Shown one piece after another: positions 1 through 6,642 of a stretch of DNA of 7,255 bases (position 1 is its first letter; each line of letters opens with the position of its first letter). Position numbers and translations under genes: made by a program. Source of the DNA: a bacterium (GTDB lineage Bacteria > Zixibacteria > MSB-5A5 > GN15 > FEB-12); the NCBI GenBank assembly GCA_030619425.1, contig JAUXBJ010000075.1, positions 1 to 7,255 on the forward strand. The letters are read 5' to 3'. Below the pieces are notes generated by a model. That model made no database searches. It was not told the origin of the DNA and saw only the letters and a list, made by a program, of their open reading frames with translations.

Positions 1-1
1 T

Positions 2-250
2 GCGCGTCTCACCAGCGAGACCGAGAATCTGGCCGGCGTACGCTCGCACAGGGCGCATCTGCCGCTTGGCTTTCACGCTGAACGTCCTCCGGAACCGGAT
101 GAGGCCGAAATCATCGAAGGGGATATGAACTCAGTCGATATCGATAAGGAGATTTCGACTCTGGCCCAGAACGAACTGTTGTTCACCGTCGGTGCGAGGT
201 TGCTCAAATACAAGTTTGACGGCTTGCGCAAAGCTATTACCAGCAGGTAG
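2..250 (+). CDS. flgB: Flagellar basal-body rod protein FlgB (C-terminal part)
   Basis: The left window edge cuts this gene. The 82 visible codons run in frame from base 2 to a TAG at 248-250. FlgB is a proximal rod subunit, exported through the flagellar type III apparatus and assembled in the periplasm. The visible C-terminus carries the family signature: NSVDIDKE, then an amphipathic helix with LAQNELLFTVGARLL and ending KFDGLRKAI, which is the C-terminal coiled-coil half of the D0 domain of rod proteins. FlgB is usually about 130-140 residues, so roughly 50 N-terminal residues lie outside the window. It is followed 11 bases later by flgC, its usual partner. The flgC ribosome binding site begins on the last base of this stop codon. 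Identification rests on the C-terminal motif and the gene order and is secure. Confidence 0.93.
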   Translation, partial: ARLTSETENLAGVRSHRAHLPLGFHAERPPEPDEAEIIEGDMNSVDIDKEISTLAQNELLFTVGARLLKYKFDGLRKAITSR

Positions 251-261
251 AGGAATTACGG

Positions 262-756
262 ATGGCCGGTATACTCAATGCAATTGAGACCTCAGCGCAG
301 GGACTGTCGATCCAGCGCGCTCGCATGAACACGACGGCGCGCAATATCGCCAATGCTGAGACCACTCGCACCGAAGAAGGCGGTCCGTACCGCCGTCGCC
401 GTGTCATGGTTGAAGAAGAAGCGGTCAAGGGTGGTTTTCGCAATATGATCAGGCGGGCCGGAACGCATCTGGCCAGGACCAACAGCCGTCATCTGCCGGT
501 TCACTCGGAACGGATCGAACGCAATGTCGAATTGCCGACCGTCGGCCACGAAGAGACAATCGATTCCGCCTCCAGCTACAAGTTAGTACATGATCCGTCG
601 CATCCGGACGCTGACAGTGAGGGGTACGTCAAAATGCCCGACATCGAGATCGTTACCGAGATGGTTGACATGATGGCAGCGACACGCGCTTATGAGGCCA
701 ACACGGTGGCTATCTCGGCGGCCAAGAAAATGGCCGAGGACGCACTGGAAATATAG
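262..756 (+). CDS. flgC: Flagellar basal-body rod protein FlgC
   Basis: Proximal rod subunit, 164 residues. The N-terminal rod signature is clear: residues 28-37 read NIANAETTRT and are followed by EEGGPYRRR, the classic FlgC form of the ANAxTT motif. The C-terminal half has HDPSHPDADSEGYV (about residues 110-123), then MPDIEIVTEMVDMMAATRAYEAN, the C-terminal D0 helix of FlgC. The ATG at 262 is preceded by GAGGA at 250-254 with a 7-base spacer. The protein is longer than the usual 135-150 residues; the extra length lies around residues 60-95, where a stretch RTNSRHLP (72-79) recalls a motif commonly seen in FlgB. It follows flgB by 11 bases and precedes an unrecognised small gene by 19 bases. 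The protein should be exported by the flagellar type III system without a cleaved signal, and none is seen. Confidence 0.96.
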   Translation: MAGILNAIETSAQGLSIQRARMNTTARNIANAETTRTEEGGPYRRRRVMVEEEAVKGGFRNMIRRAGTHLARTNSRHLPVHSERIERNVELPTVGHEETIDSASSYKLVHDPSHPDADSEGYVKMPDIEIVTEMVDMMAATRAYEANTVAISAAKKMAEDALEI

Positions 757-775
757 TTTTAGGAAGGAATAGGAT

Positions 776-1105
776 ATGCAAGTCAACCCCGTAGGTGTTC
801 AGACCTACCAGCAGTTCAACCGTCAGGAGAATATCCCCGAGCGAGCGGACGGTTCCACGACGGCGTCCGACCAGTCGAACAAAGTCGCTATCACACCACA
901 GGAAGAAGTTAGTGAATCACGTCTGGCGGTGAAAGTGCCGCGCGGCAGCTACGCCGACAACCTGACCGAACCGGAAACGCGCGCCCTCGATCTTTTGTTC
1001 AGCCGCTTTAATGACAGCGGACGGTTCGGTCCGGGTTACGCTGCTAATGCCGACGGTGAATCGGCCGGCCGGGCGGTGGGGAATGTTGTCGATCTGAAAG
1101 TCTGA
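776..1105 (+). CDS. Unrecognised 109-residue protein in the flagellar operon
   Basis: I do not recognise this protein. It is very likely a real gene: the ATG at 776 has a strong AGGAAGGA at 761-768 with a 7-base spacer, the frame fills the space between flgC and fliE, and it ends 8 bases before fliE. There is no signal peptide or membrane segment, and no Cys, His or Trp. Residues 1-50 are rich in Gln, Asn, Ser, Thr and Glu and look disordered. Residues 50-56 (LAVKVPR) begin a more ordered part, and 64-79 (TEPETRALDLLFSRFN) suggest an amphipathic helix. The end is Gly-rich and closes with VGNVVDLKV. A disordered N-terminus and absence of Cys are common in flagellar type III export substrates, so an exported rod or assembly factor is possible. 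A FlgM-like regulator is another option, but I see no FlgM C-terminal motif. Function is unassigned. Confidence 0.85.
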   Translation: MQVNPVGVQTYQQFNRQENIPERADGSTTASDQSNKVAITPQEEVSESRLAVKVPRGSYADNLTEPETRALDLLFSRFNDSGRFGPGYAANADGESAGRAVGNVVDLKV

Positions 1106-1113
1106 GTGAGATA

Positions 1114-1431
1114 ATGAGCGCAATCAACAGTGTCCAACGTATGGCGCCGGGCCTCATCGAGCGTCCCGGTGGAAACACAGTAAGCCTCGGCCCGGACGAA
1201 CCGATCGAATCGGGGAAGTTCACTGACATGTTGGGGGAACTGTTGAACAACGTCAACGGGCTGCATCAGGATTCGGCTCAAATTCAGCAAGCGTTTCTTT
1301 CCGGCGAACCGGTGGAGTTGCACCAGATCATGATTAAGGCCGAGCAGGCCGGCATTGCCACCGACCTTTTGCTGGAGATCCGAAACAAGCTGATGAACGC
1401 TTACAATGACATAATGCGAATGCCCATATAG
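1114..1431 (+). CDS. fliE: Flagellar hook-basal body complex protein FliE
   Basis: FliE is the small adaptor that anchors the proximal rod to the FliF MS ring and is among the first proteins exported. This one has 105 residues, the normal length (about 100-110). The C-terminal half is diagnostic: VELHQIMIKAEQAGIATDLL, then EIRNKLMNAYNDIMRMPI at the very end, matching the family pattern of a long helix ending RNKLxxAYxxIMRMPx. The N-terminal 30 residues are variable, as usual. The ATG at 1114 has only a weak site (GAGTGAG at 1104-1110, close to the start) that overlaps the stop codon of the preceding gene, which suggests translational coupling to it. A 63-base gap, the largest in the operon, separates it from fliF. 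Confidence 0.96.
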   Translation: MSAINSVQRMAPGLIERPGGNTVSLGPDEPIESGKFTDMLGELLNNVNGLHQDSAQIQQAFLSGEPVELHQIMIKAEQAGIATDLLLEIRNKLMNAYNDIMRMPI

Positions 1432-1447
1432 GCTTAAGTTATAAGCC
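1431..1447 (+). other. Small hairpin in the fliE-fliF gap
   Basis: GGCTTA (1431-1436) and TAAGCC (1442-1447) form a perfect 6-bp stem with a 5-base loop, starting on the last base of the fliE stop codon. No T-run follows, so it is not an intrinsic terminator. It could be an RNA processing or stability element that sets the fliE/fliF ratio, or chance. It lies in the only intergenic space of the operon longer than 20 bases. Confidence 0.3.
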
Positions 1448-1494
1448 CGGCCGATCATGGATGGTCTTTGTGCCGGAACCGATAGGAATGGTTT

Positions 1495-3042
1495 ATGGAG
1501 GCTCCCAAGGAGTTATTTAAGAACGTAGCGGGATTTGTTGATCGCATGTCGCCCAGCCAGGTGATGATGCTTTTAGGTGTCGTTGCCGGATCTCTGGTCG
1601 GCGTGGTCTTTCTCGTGGGCTGGTTGAACACTGTCACCTATACCCGGCTGTACTCCGATCTGGATGAAGCCGAGGCCGGTGAGGTTGTTTCATACCTGAG
1701 CCAGAACAACATCGATTACAGGCTGTCGGCCGGCGGGCGCACCATTGAGGTGCCGTCGTCAGAGGTCTATCAGGCACGCATCGCGCTGGCCACGGAGGGG
1801 TTGCCGCGCTCCGGAAGCATCGGCTATTCTATCTTCGATGAAAACAACCTGGGCATGACCGACTTTCTACAGAACCTGAACTTTCGCCGCGCCCTGGAAG
1901 GCGAACTCACGCGCACGATTATGCAACTGCGTGAGGTCGACGCCGCCCGTGTGCATATCGTCATCCCCGAGAACCGCCTTTTCAAGGAGGATCAGAAGGA
2001 GGCCACAGCATCGGTGGTGCTTAAACTCAGACGGGGCGGTCTGGGCAAACAGCAGGTGGCTGGTATCTCGCATCTGGTGGCGTCATCGGTCGAAGGTCTG
2101 ACCCCGGGCAATATCACTATTGTCGACTACGACGGCAATCTGCTGTCGTCGGGACAGGACAGCGATGCCCTGGCCGGGTTGACCGTTTCGCAGATCGAGG
2201 TCGGCCATGCGGTCGAGCAGCATCTGGAACAGAAGGCTCAGAGCATGCTGGACGAGGTGTTGGGATCAGGGAATGCGGTTATCAGGGTGACGGCGCAGCT
2301 CGATTTCCAGCAACTGGAGCGGACGGCTGAGCTGTACGATCCCAACGCACCCTCAATCCGAAGTGAACAGCGCATCAAGAATTCAAACAGCTCCTCTGAC
2401 CGCAGTGAGGATGACTCCGAGAGCCAGGAAGAGGATGCCCAGGAAACGGTGATCACCAACTACGAGTTGAACCGGACGGTTGATCACATCATCAATGCCG
2501 TCGGCAACATCGAAAGATTGTCGGTGGCGGTGTTGGTTGACGGCACCTATTCCGAAGTGGCAGGTGAGGGAGGCGCCGTAGAACTGATCTACGAACCGCG
2601 CTCACCCGAGGAACTTGACCGCCTCGAGTCCATTGTCAAGAACGCCATCGGCTACGACGCTGAGCGTAACGACCAGGTCGAGATGCTTAACATTGCTTTC
2701 GATCGCAGGAACATCGACATCGACCGTGAGGCCCTCGATTCCATGTACCTTCGGGAGTTCTACATGGACGTGGCGCGCAAGGTCGGGTATGTGCTGCTGG
2801 CAGCCTTCTTATTCCTGTATCTAAAGAAGAAATCCAGGAAGCTGTTTGGCGCCCTTGCCAACCTGATACCACCACCGCGACCTACACGCCGGGCCGCACA
2901 GCAGCCGGAGCCGGTAGAGGATGAGATCCCGGATGTGTTGCCGGAGAAGCGCAAACCGCGCCTGGTGGACAAAATGCAGGAGACGGCCAAAAAAGAGCCG
3001 GAGGAAATCGCCAGAGTCATCAAGACTATGATGATTGAGTAG
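1495..3042 (+). CDS. fliF: Flagellar MS-ring protein FliF
   Basis: FliF forms the MS ring in the inner membrane, the base on which rod, export gate and FliG assemble. The protein has 515 residues, slightly short for the family (about 530-570). Two membrane segments are visible: residues 23-44 (MMLLGVVAGSLVGVVFLVGW region) and 426-443 (VGYVLLAAFLFLYL), the latter followed by KKKSRK. Between them lie the ring-building domains, with typical stretches such as RLYSDLDEAEAGEVVSYL, the RALEGELTRTI and VHIVIPE region, and NYELNRTVDHI with IERLSVAVLVDG. An acidic, Ser-rich linker (about 296-318) occupies the variable part of the third ring-building region. The C-terminus (EEIARVIKTMMIE) matches the FliG-binding tail. 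The ATG at 1495 has AGGAA at 1484-1488 with a 6-base spacer, and an in-frame stop lies just upstream. fliG starts 7 bases after the stop. Confidence 0.98.
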   Translation: MEAPKELFKNVAGFVDRMSPSQVMMLLGVVAGSLVGVVFLVGWLNTVTYTRLYSDLDEAEAGEVVSYLSQNNIDYRLSAGGRTIEVPSSEVYQARIALATEGLPRSGSIGYSIFDENNLGMTDFLQNLNFRRALEGELTRTIMQLREVDAARVHIVIPENRLFKEDQKEATASVVLKLRRGGLGKQQVAGISHLVASSVEGLTPGNITIVDYDGNLLSSGQDSDALAGLTVSQIEVGHAVEQHLEQKAQSMLDEVLGSGNAVIRVTAQLDFQQLERTAELYDPNAPSIRSEQRIKNSNSSSDRSEDDSESQEEDAQETVITNYELNRTVDHIINAVGNIERLSVAVLVDGTYSEVAGEGGAVELIYEPRSPEELDRLESIVKNAIGYDAERNDQVEMLNIAFDRRNIDIDREALDSMYLREFYMDVARKVGYVLLAAFLFLYLKKKSRKLFGALANLIPPPRPTRRAAQQPEPVEDEIPDVLPEKRKPRLVDKMQETAKKEPEEIARVIKTMMIE

Positions 3043-3049
3043 GTTGACC

Positions 3050-4060
3050 ATGGAATACGATTCAATGACACCGATGCAGAAGGCCGCCGTTGCGCTGGTA
3101 GCTTTCGGACCCGAAGTTTCGGCCCTGGTTTTGAAAGGAATGGCCGAGACGGACCTCGAGGCCATCACAATCGAAATTGCGAACCTGCGCGATGTCCCCA
3201 ATGAAGTCGAAGAGAAGGTGATCGACGAATGCCATCAGATTTTCATGGCTCGGCAATATATCTCCCAGGGTGGTGTAGACTTTGCTCGCCAGATACTGGA
3301 GAAAGCAGTCGGTAGCGGCAAGGCCAGCGAAATTATGCATCGGCTGGAGACAACGATTCGCTCCACCGGTTTCTCGCTGCTGAAGGACATCGATCCCAAA
3401 CAGCTTACCGGCTTTTTGCAGAACGAACACCCGCAGACAATCGCCCTGATCCTGACGCAACTGACCTCGATCCATGCCGCCGCCGTGCTGGCCGAACTAT
3501 CCCCGGAGTTACAGGGAGAGGTGTCGTTCCGCATAGCTACCATGGAGAAAATCGCGCCGGACATCCTACGCGAAATCGAACAAACCCTTGAAGGCCATTT
3601 TGAACAGTCGGGCAGTGGTGAAATGTCCACCTCCGGCGGGGCCAAGGCGCTGGCTGAAATTCTCAATCTGATCGACACCTCGGCCGAGAAAAACGTGCTG
3701 CAGTCACTGGAAGCCGGTGACCCCGATCTTGCGGCCGAGATCAAGAACATGATGTTCGTCTTTGACGACATTGTACTCCTCGATGACCGTGCCGTCCAAC
3801 GGCTGCTTAAGGAGATTGAAACCAAGGATCTATCACTCGCGCTGAAGGCAGCCAGTGAAGAGGTCAAGACCAAGATATTCTCTAACGTGTCCGAGCGCGT
3901 GTCGGTGATGATCAAGGAAGAAATGGAGTTTATGGGGCCAACACGCCTATCCGACGTCGAAGCGGCCCAGACGCGCATTGTTGAAGCTATCCGTCGCCTG
4001 GAGGAAGAGGGTCAGATCATCATCTCCGGTCGCGGTGGCAAAGAGGATATCATTGTCTAG
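3050..4060 (+). CDS. fliG: Flagellar motor switch protein FliG
   Basis: FliG is the rotor protein that binds the FliF tail and converts stator ion flow into torque. From the ATG at 3050 it has 336 residues, the usual size. The N-terminal domain begins MTPMQKAAVALVAFG. The middle domain has the EHPQ motif at 126-129, used for FliM binding. The C-terminal domain has MFVFDDIVLLDDRAVQRLL and the torque helix. By alignment in my head with E. coli FliG (K264, R281, D288, D289, R297), the matching residues are K266, R283, E290, E291 and R299, so every charge is kept with Asp replaced by Glu. I chose the ATG at 3050 because GAGTAGG (3037-3043) is 6 bases away. A longer reading from TTG 3035 would overlap fliF by 8 bases but has no ribosome binding site. 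The gene overlaps the fliH start by 8 bases. Confidence 0.97.
   Translation: MEYDSMTPMQKAAVALVAFGPEVSALVLKGMAETDLEAITIEIANLRDVPNEVEEKVIDECHQIFMARQYISQGGVDFARQILEKAVGSGKASEIMHRLETTIRSTGFSLLKDIDPKQLTGFLQNEHPQTIALILTQLTSIHAAAVLAELSPELQGEVSFRIATMEKIAPDILREIEQTLEGHFEQSGSGEMSTSGGAKALAEILNLIDTSAEKNVLQSLEAGDPDLAAEIKNMMFVFDDIVLLDDRAVQRLLKEIETKDLSLALKAASEEVKTKIFSNVSERVSVMIKEEMEFMGPTRLSDVEAAQTRIVEAIRRLEEEGQIIISGRGGKEDIIV
4042..4047 (+). promoter_or_regulatory. Ribosome binding site that sets the fliH start at TTG 4053
   Basis: AGAGGA lies inside the last codons of fliG, 5 bases before a TTG at 4053. It is the best start signal near the fliG/fliH junction. The fliH frame stays open upstream to about 3978, but that extension lies wholly inside fliG and has no family resemblance. 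Confidence 0.7.
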
Positions 4061-4754
4061 AATTATTCGCTATACGCAGCAGGCGCCCACCGTCTACATC
4101 GGCGAAAAACATTTTGATCGCAACAAAGAGGCGGCGGCCGAACAAAAACTGGCCAGGCTTCTGCCGGACGTGGAAGTGTTCACCGATCCTGACGGCGCCA
4201 AACTTATCCCCGTACAGGAAGTCGACGAGATCGATCGTGTCCTTCAGCAGATGTCTGAAAAGTCTCGCAAAGATGGTCTGCGGCAAGGACACAGCAAAGG
4301 TCTTGAGGAGGGGTTGGACAAGGCGCGAGAGGTTCTTCAGCAACTGAACCAGGCTATCAAAGATGCCGTCACTCAGCGCGAATCGCTACTCCAGGAGGCC
4401 AAGCAGAAGATTCTTGAACTGGTAATCCAGATCAGCCGCAAGGTCACCTACGATGCCGTCAAGGCGGACCCGGAAATCACTCTCGAAATGATCAGCGGCG
4501 TTATTGACGGCCTCATTGACCGATCGCGACTGAAGATCAAGGTTCATCCCGATCACTTACCGATCGTCGAGCAAAACATCGACATATTCCTCAAGGGTTC
4601 TACTACTATCAAAGAAATCGCCATTGAACCGGATCCACGGGTGAAGTACGGTGGCTGTTTCATTGAGACACCTACCGGTGATATCGACGCCCGCCTGGAA
4701 TCGCAGTTCGAGGTCATTGAGGAGGCGATCCTCCTCAGTGAGGAGAGCTCTTGA
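4053..4754 (+). CDS. fliH: Flagellar assembly protein FliH (ATPase regulator)
   Basis: FliH is the cytoplasmic stator-like partner of the FliI ATPase; it tethers FliI to the C-ring and export gate. From TTG 4053 the protein has 233 residues, close to the E. coli length of about 235. The family hallmark is a run of GxxxG repeats: G75, G79, G83 and G87 in GLRQGHSKGLEEG. A long coiled coil follows (about 88-130), then the globular C-terminal domain with LELVIQISRKV, LKIKVHPDHLPIVEQ, a GGCFIETPTGDIDARLESQ segment and a final helix. FliH is variable in sequence, so the repeat, the C-terminal motif and position between fliG and fliI carry the call. The start overlaps fliG by 8 bases and is served by AGAGGA at 4042-4047. 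The end overlaps fliI by 4 bases. No Trp occurs anywhere, although N-terminal Trp residues dock Salmonella FliH to its partners. Confidence 0.92.
   Translation: MSRIIRYTQQAPTVYIGEKHFDRNKEAAAEQKLARLLPDVEVFTDPDGAKLIPVQEVDEIDRVLQQMSEKSRKDGLRQGHSKGLEEGLDKAREVLQQLNQAIKDAVTQRESLLQEAKQKILELVIQISRKVTYDAVKADPEITLEMISGVIDGLIDRSRLKIKVHPDHLPIVEQNIDIFLKGSTTIKEIAIEPDPRVKYGGCFIETPTGDIDARLESQFEVIEEAILLSEESS
4741..4745 (+). promoter_or_regulatory. Ribosome binding site that sets the fliI start at TTG 4751
   Basis: AGGAG at 4741-4745 is 5 bases before TTG 4751, inside the last codons of fliH. The start and the fliH stop share TTGA (4751-4754), the classic geometry of stop-start translational coupling but with TTG instead of ATG. 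Confidence 0.75.
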
Positions 4755-6067
4755 CCCAAATTGCATACGATATCTACGCCGAAAGGATTGCCAACGCTCG
4801 GCCGATTAAACATTTCGGCAAAGTTACCAAAGTAGTCGGGCTGGTGATCGAATCTGCCGGGCCGGCCGTGTCGGTCGGTCGGTTGTGTCATATTGAGAAC
4901 TTCGACAGTGGTGTCCGCATGAAGGCCGAGGTGGTTGGCTTTCGTGACGATAGAATTCTCTTGATGCCGTTGGGGTCGATATCAGGTATCACCCCGGGCG
5001 CCATCGTAACATCGACTTTTGAACAACTACGCATACCGGTCGGAGACCAACTGGTAGGTCGTGTTCTTGGCGGTCTGGGGCAACCGATCGACGGCAAGGG
5101 ATCGGTGCTCACAAGCAGCATGCGGCCGGTGCATGCCGAACCGATTGCCGCCCTCCAACGACAGCGGATCGACCAGGCGTTACGCACAGGGATACGGGCT
5201 ATCGACCTCACCTGTGCCATCGGCAAAGGTCAGCGCATGGGCGTTTTCTCCGGCTCGGGGGTTGGTAAGTCGGTCATGCTTGGTATGATGGCGCGTGGTT
5301 CCTCGGCTGATATCAACGTCATCGCGCTGGTGGGTGAGCGCGGTCGTGAAGTGCGGGAATTCATTGAACGCGATCTTGGGCCGGAAGGAATGAAAAACAG
5401 CGTGGTCGTTGCCGTGACCTCCGACCAGCCGGCTCTTATACGAATCAAGGGAGCCATGGTCGCGACCACCATCGCCGAACACTTCCGCGATCAGGGACGT
5501 GATGTCATGCTCCTAATGGATTCTCTGACGCGAATAGCCATGGCCCAGCGCGAGGTCGGTATTGCCGTCGGCGAGCCACCAACCACCAAAGGCTACACCC
5601 CTTCGGTCTTCGCTCTGCTGCCGCGCCTTCTGGAACGGGCCGGGAACACGGCCAAGGGTTCCATAACCGGCATTTACGCCGTATTGGTGGAAGGTGACGA
5701 TTTCAACGAGCCGGTCTCGGACGCCGTCCGCTCGATTCTGGATGGACATGTTTCACTGTCGCGCCGGCTGGCCACCCGCAACCAATACCCGGCCGTCGAC
5801 GTGCCCGATTCAATCAGTCGACTGGCCAAAGATGTAGCGACCGACGATGAGCAAAAGCTGGCCGGCGAGGTGCGGGAACTGATGTCAGCGTACCGTGAAG
5901 CTGAGGATTTGATAAACATCGGTGCTTACGTCAAAGGCTCCAATCCGGGCATAGATCGGGCAATTGACAAACACGAACCTCTCAATGAGTTCTTCCGACA
6001 GGCCATAATGGAACAGTCCGATCACGAGGACTCTCTCCGACGGCTTGGGGAAATACTGGCCGACTAA
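4751..6067 (+). CDS. fliI: Flagellum-specific ATPase FliI
   Basis: FliI is the hexameric ATPase of the flagellar type III export apparatus, related to the F1-ATPase beta subunit, and acts at the cytoplasmic face of the export gate with FliH and FliJ. The protein has 438 residues, normal for the family. The P-loop is GSGVGKS at 168-174 with Lys173; GERGREV at 195-201 places the catalytic Glu at 196; the Walker B strand is VMLLMDSLTR with Asp257. Downstream are VGEPPTTKGYTPSVFALLPR, the type III ATPase signature, and EGDDFNEPVSDAVRSILDGH. The N-terminal beta-barrel domain (about 25-95) and the C-terminal helical domain (about 360-438) are both complete. Translation starts at TTG 4751, overlapping fliH by 4 bases, with AGGAG upstream. 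Against flagellar-versus-injectisome ambiguity, the neighbours are all flagellar. Confidence 0.98.
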   Translation: MTQIAYDIYAERIANARPIKHFGKVTKVVGLVIESAGPAVSVGRLCHIENFDSGVRMKAEVVGFRDDRILLMPLGSISGITPGAIVTSTFEQLRIPVGDQLVGRVLGGLGQPIDGKGSVLTSSMRPVHAEPIAALQRQRIDQALRTGIRAIDLTCAIGKGQRMGVFSGSGVGKSVMLGMMARGSSADINVIALVGERGREVREFIERDLGPEGMKNSVVVAVTSDQPALIRIKGAMVATTIAEHFRDQGRDVMLLMDSLTRIAMAQREVGIAVGEPPTTKGYTPSVFALLPRLLERAGNTAKGSITGIYAVLVEGDDFNEPVSDAVRSILDGHVSLSRRLATRNQYPAVDVPDSISRLAKDVATDDEQKLAGEVRELMSAYREAEDLINIGAYVKGSNPGIDRAIDKHEPLNEFFRQAIMEQSDHEDSLRRLGEILAD

Positions 6068-6079
6068 AGGGCGCTTCCA

Positions 6080-6529
6080 ATGAAAAAGTTCAAATACCGT
6101 CTGCAGGCACTCCTGAAGGTTAAAGAACATATCGAACGAGAGCGCCAAAGAGAGCACGCCTCAGCCGTCCAGAAAGTTCACCAGCAGTCAAACGAACTGG
6201 ATCGTCTTGACCGTTCCCGCGACAGTAATTTGTCTCAGCAGCGCGACCAGATGAAGGAAAATCTCTTAGTGGCCGAGATGTTGGTCTACTCGCGCTATCT
6301 GGCCAGACTGAAACGCGAACGACTGGCCGGCACCGAACTGCTCAAAGCGCTGGAAGAGGAGAGGGAGAAAAAGCGTACTGACTTGGTTGAAGCTGCCAAA
6401 GAACGTCGCGTTCTTGAAAAGCTCAAAGAACGGCAGTTGGCTAAACACAACGCCGAGATCGAACAAGCGCTCACCAAAGAGGGTGACGAGATCGCCGTCA
6501 CCTCCTATCGCCGCAAGACGCAATCGTAG
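6080..6529 (+). CDS. fliJ: Flagellar export protein FliJ
   Basis: FliJ is the small coiled-coil stalk of the export ATPase ring, comparable to the gamma subunit of F1, and helps link ATP hydrolysis to export and recycle chaperones. This protein has 149 residues, the usual length, and is almost entirely charged helix: it opens MKKFKYRLQALLKVKEHIER, the typical FliJ start (basic, then F-x-RLQ-x-LL), and continues with heptad-like Leu, Glu, Arg and Lys patterns to about residue 140, including RRVLEKLKERQLAKHNAEIE. No membrane segment is seen. FliJ sequences diverge strongly, so position directly after fliI is important evidence. The ATG at 6080 has AAAGGG at 6066-6071 with an 8-base spacer, just after the fliI stop. 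It is the last gene of the operon; no further plus-strand gene follows in the window. Confidence 0.92.
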   Translation: MKKFKYRLQALLKVKEHIERERQREHASAVQKVHQQSNELDRLDRSRDSNLSQQRDQMKENLLVAEMLVYSRYLARLKRERLAGTELLKALEEEREKKRTDLVEAAKERRVLEKLKERQLAKHNAEIEQALTKEGDEIAVTSYRRKTQS

Positions 6530-6564
6530 CCGGACTGAAACTCGGCAATTTCGATTTCTGTGCC

Positions 6565-6628
6565 GTCGGGTGTCCCTGCCTGACGGCTCCCACAACGTCT
6601 TGACAGGTGTCGGGCAGAGACACCCGAC
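6565..6628. repeat. Inverted repeat with 20-base arms, possible REP-like element
   Basis: The arms 6565-6584 and 6609-6628 are reverse complements at 18 of 20 positions, both differences being transitions, around a 24-base spacer. The shared core is GTCGGGTGTC on the left and GACACCCGAC on the right. The right arm can also fold alone: GGTGTCGGG (6607-6615 region) pairs with CCCGACACC (6623-6631) over a loop of about 8 bases. No T-run follows. The nested structure and intergenic position between convergent genes suggest a mobile or repeated palindromic element rather than a terminator. Confidence 0.6.
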
Positions 6629-6642
6629 ACCACGAACCGGAC

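Noticed and set aside
2379..2449. The acidic Ser-rich linker in FliF as a foreign insertion
   Set aside because: FliF proteins normally carry a variable, low-complexity linker at this place, so the segment is within the family's range.
3235..3978. A 247-codon open frame on the minus strand opposite fliG
   Set aside because: It lies wholly inside fliG, is Ser-rich and low complexity as expected from antisense of a Glu/Leu-rich gene, and has no domain resemblance.
3978..4052. An upstream extension of fliH by 25 codons
   Set aside because: This part lies entirely inside fliG, has no start signal, and would make FliH longer than usual; the TTG at 4053 with AGAGGA fits better.
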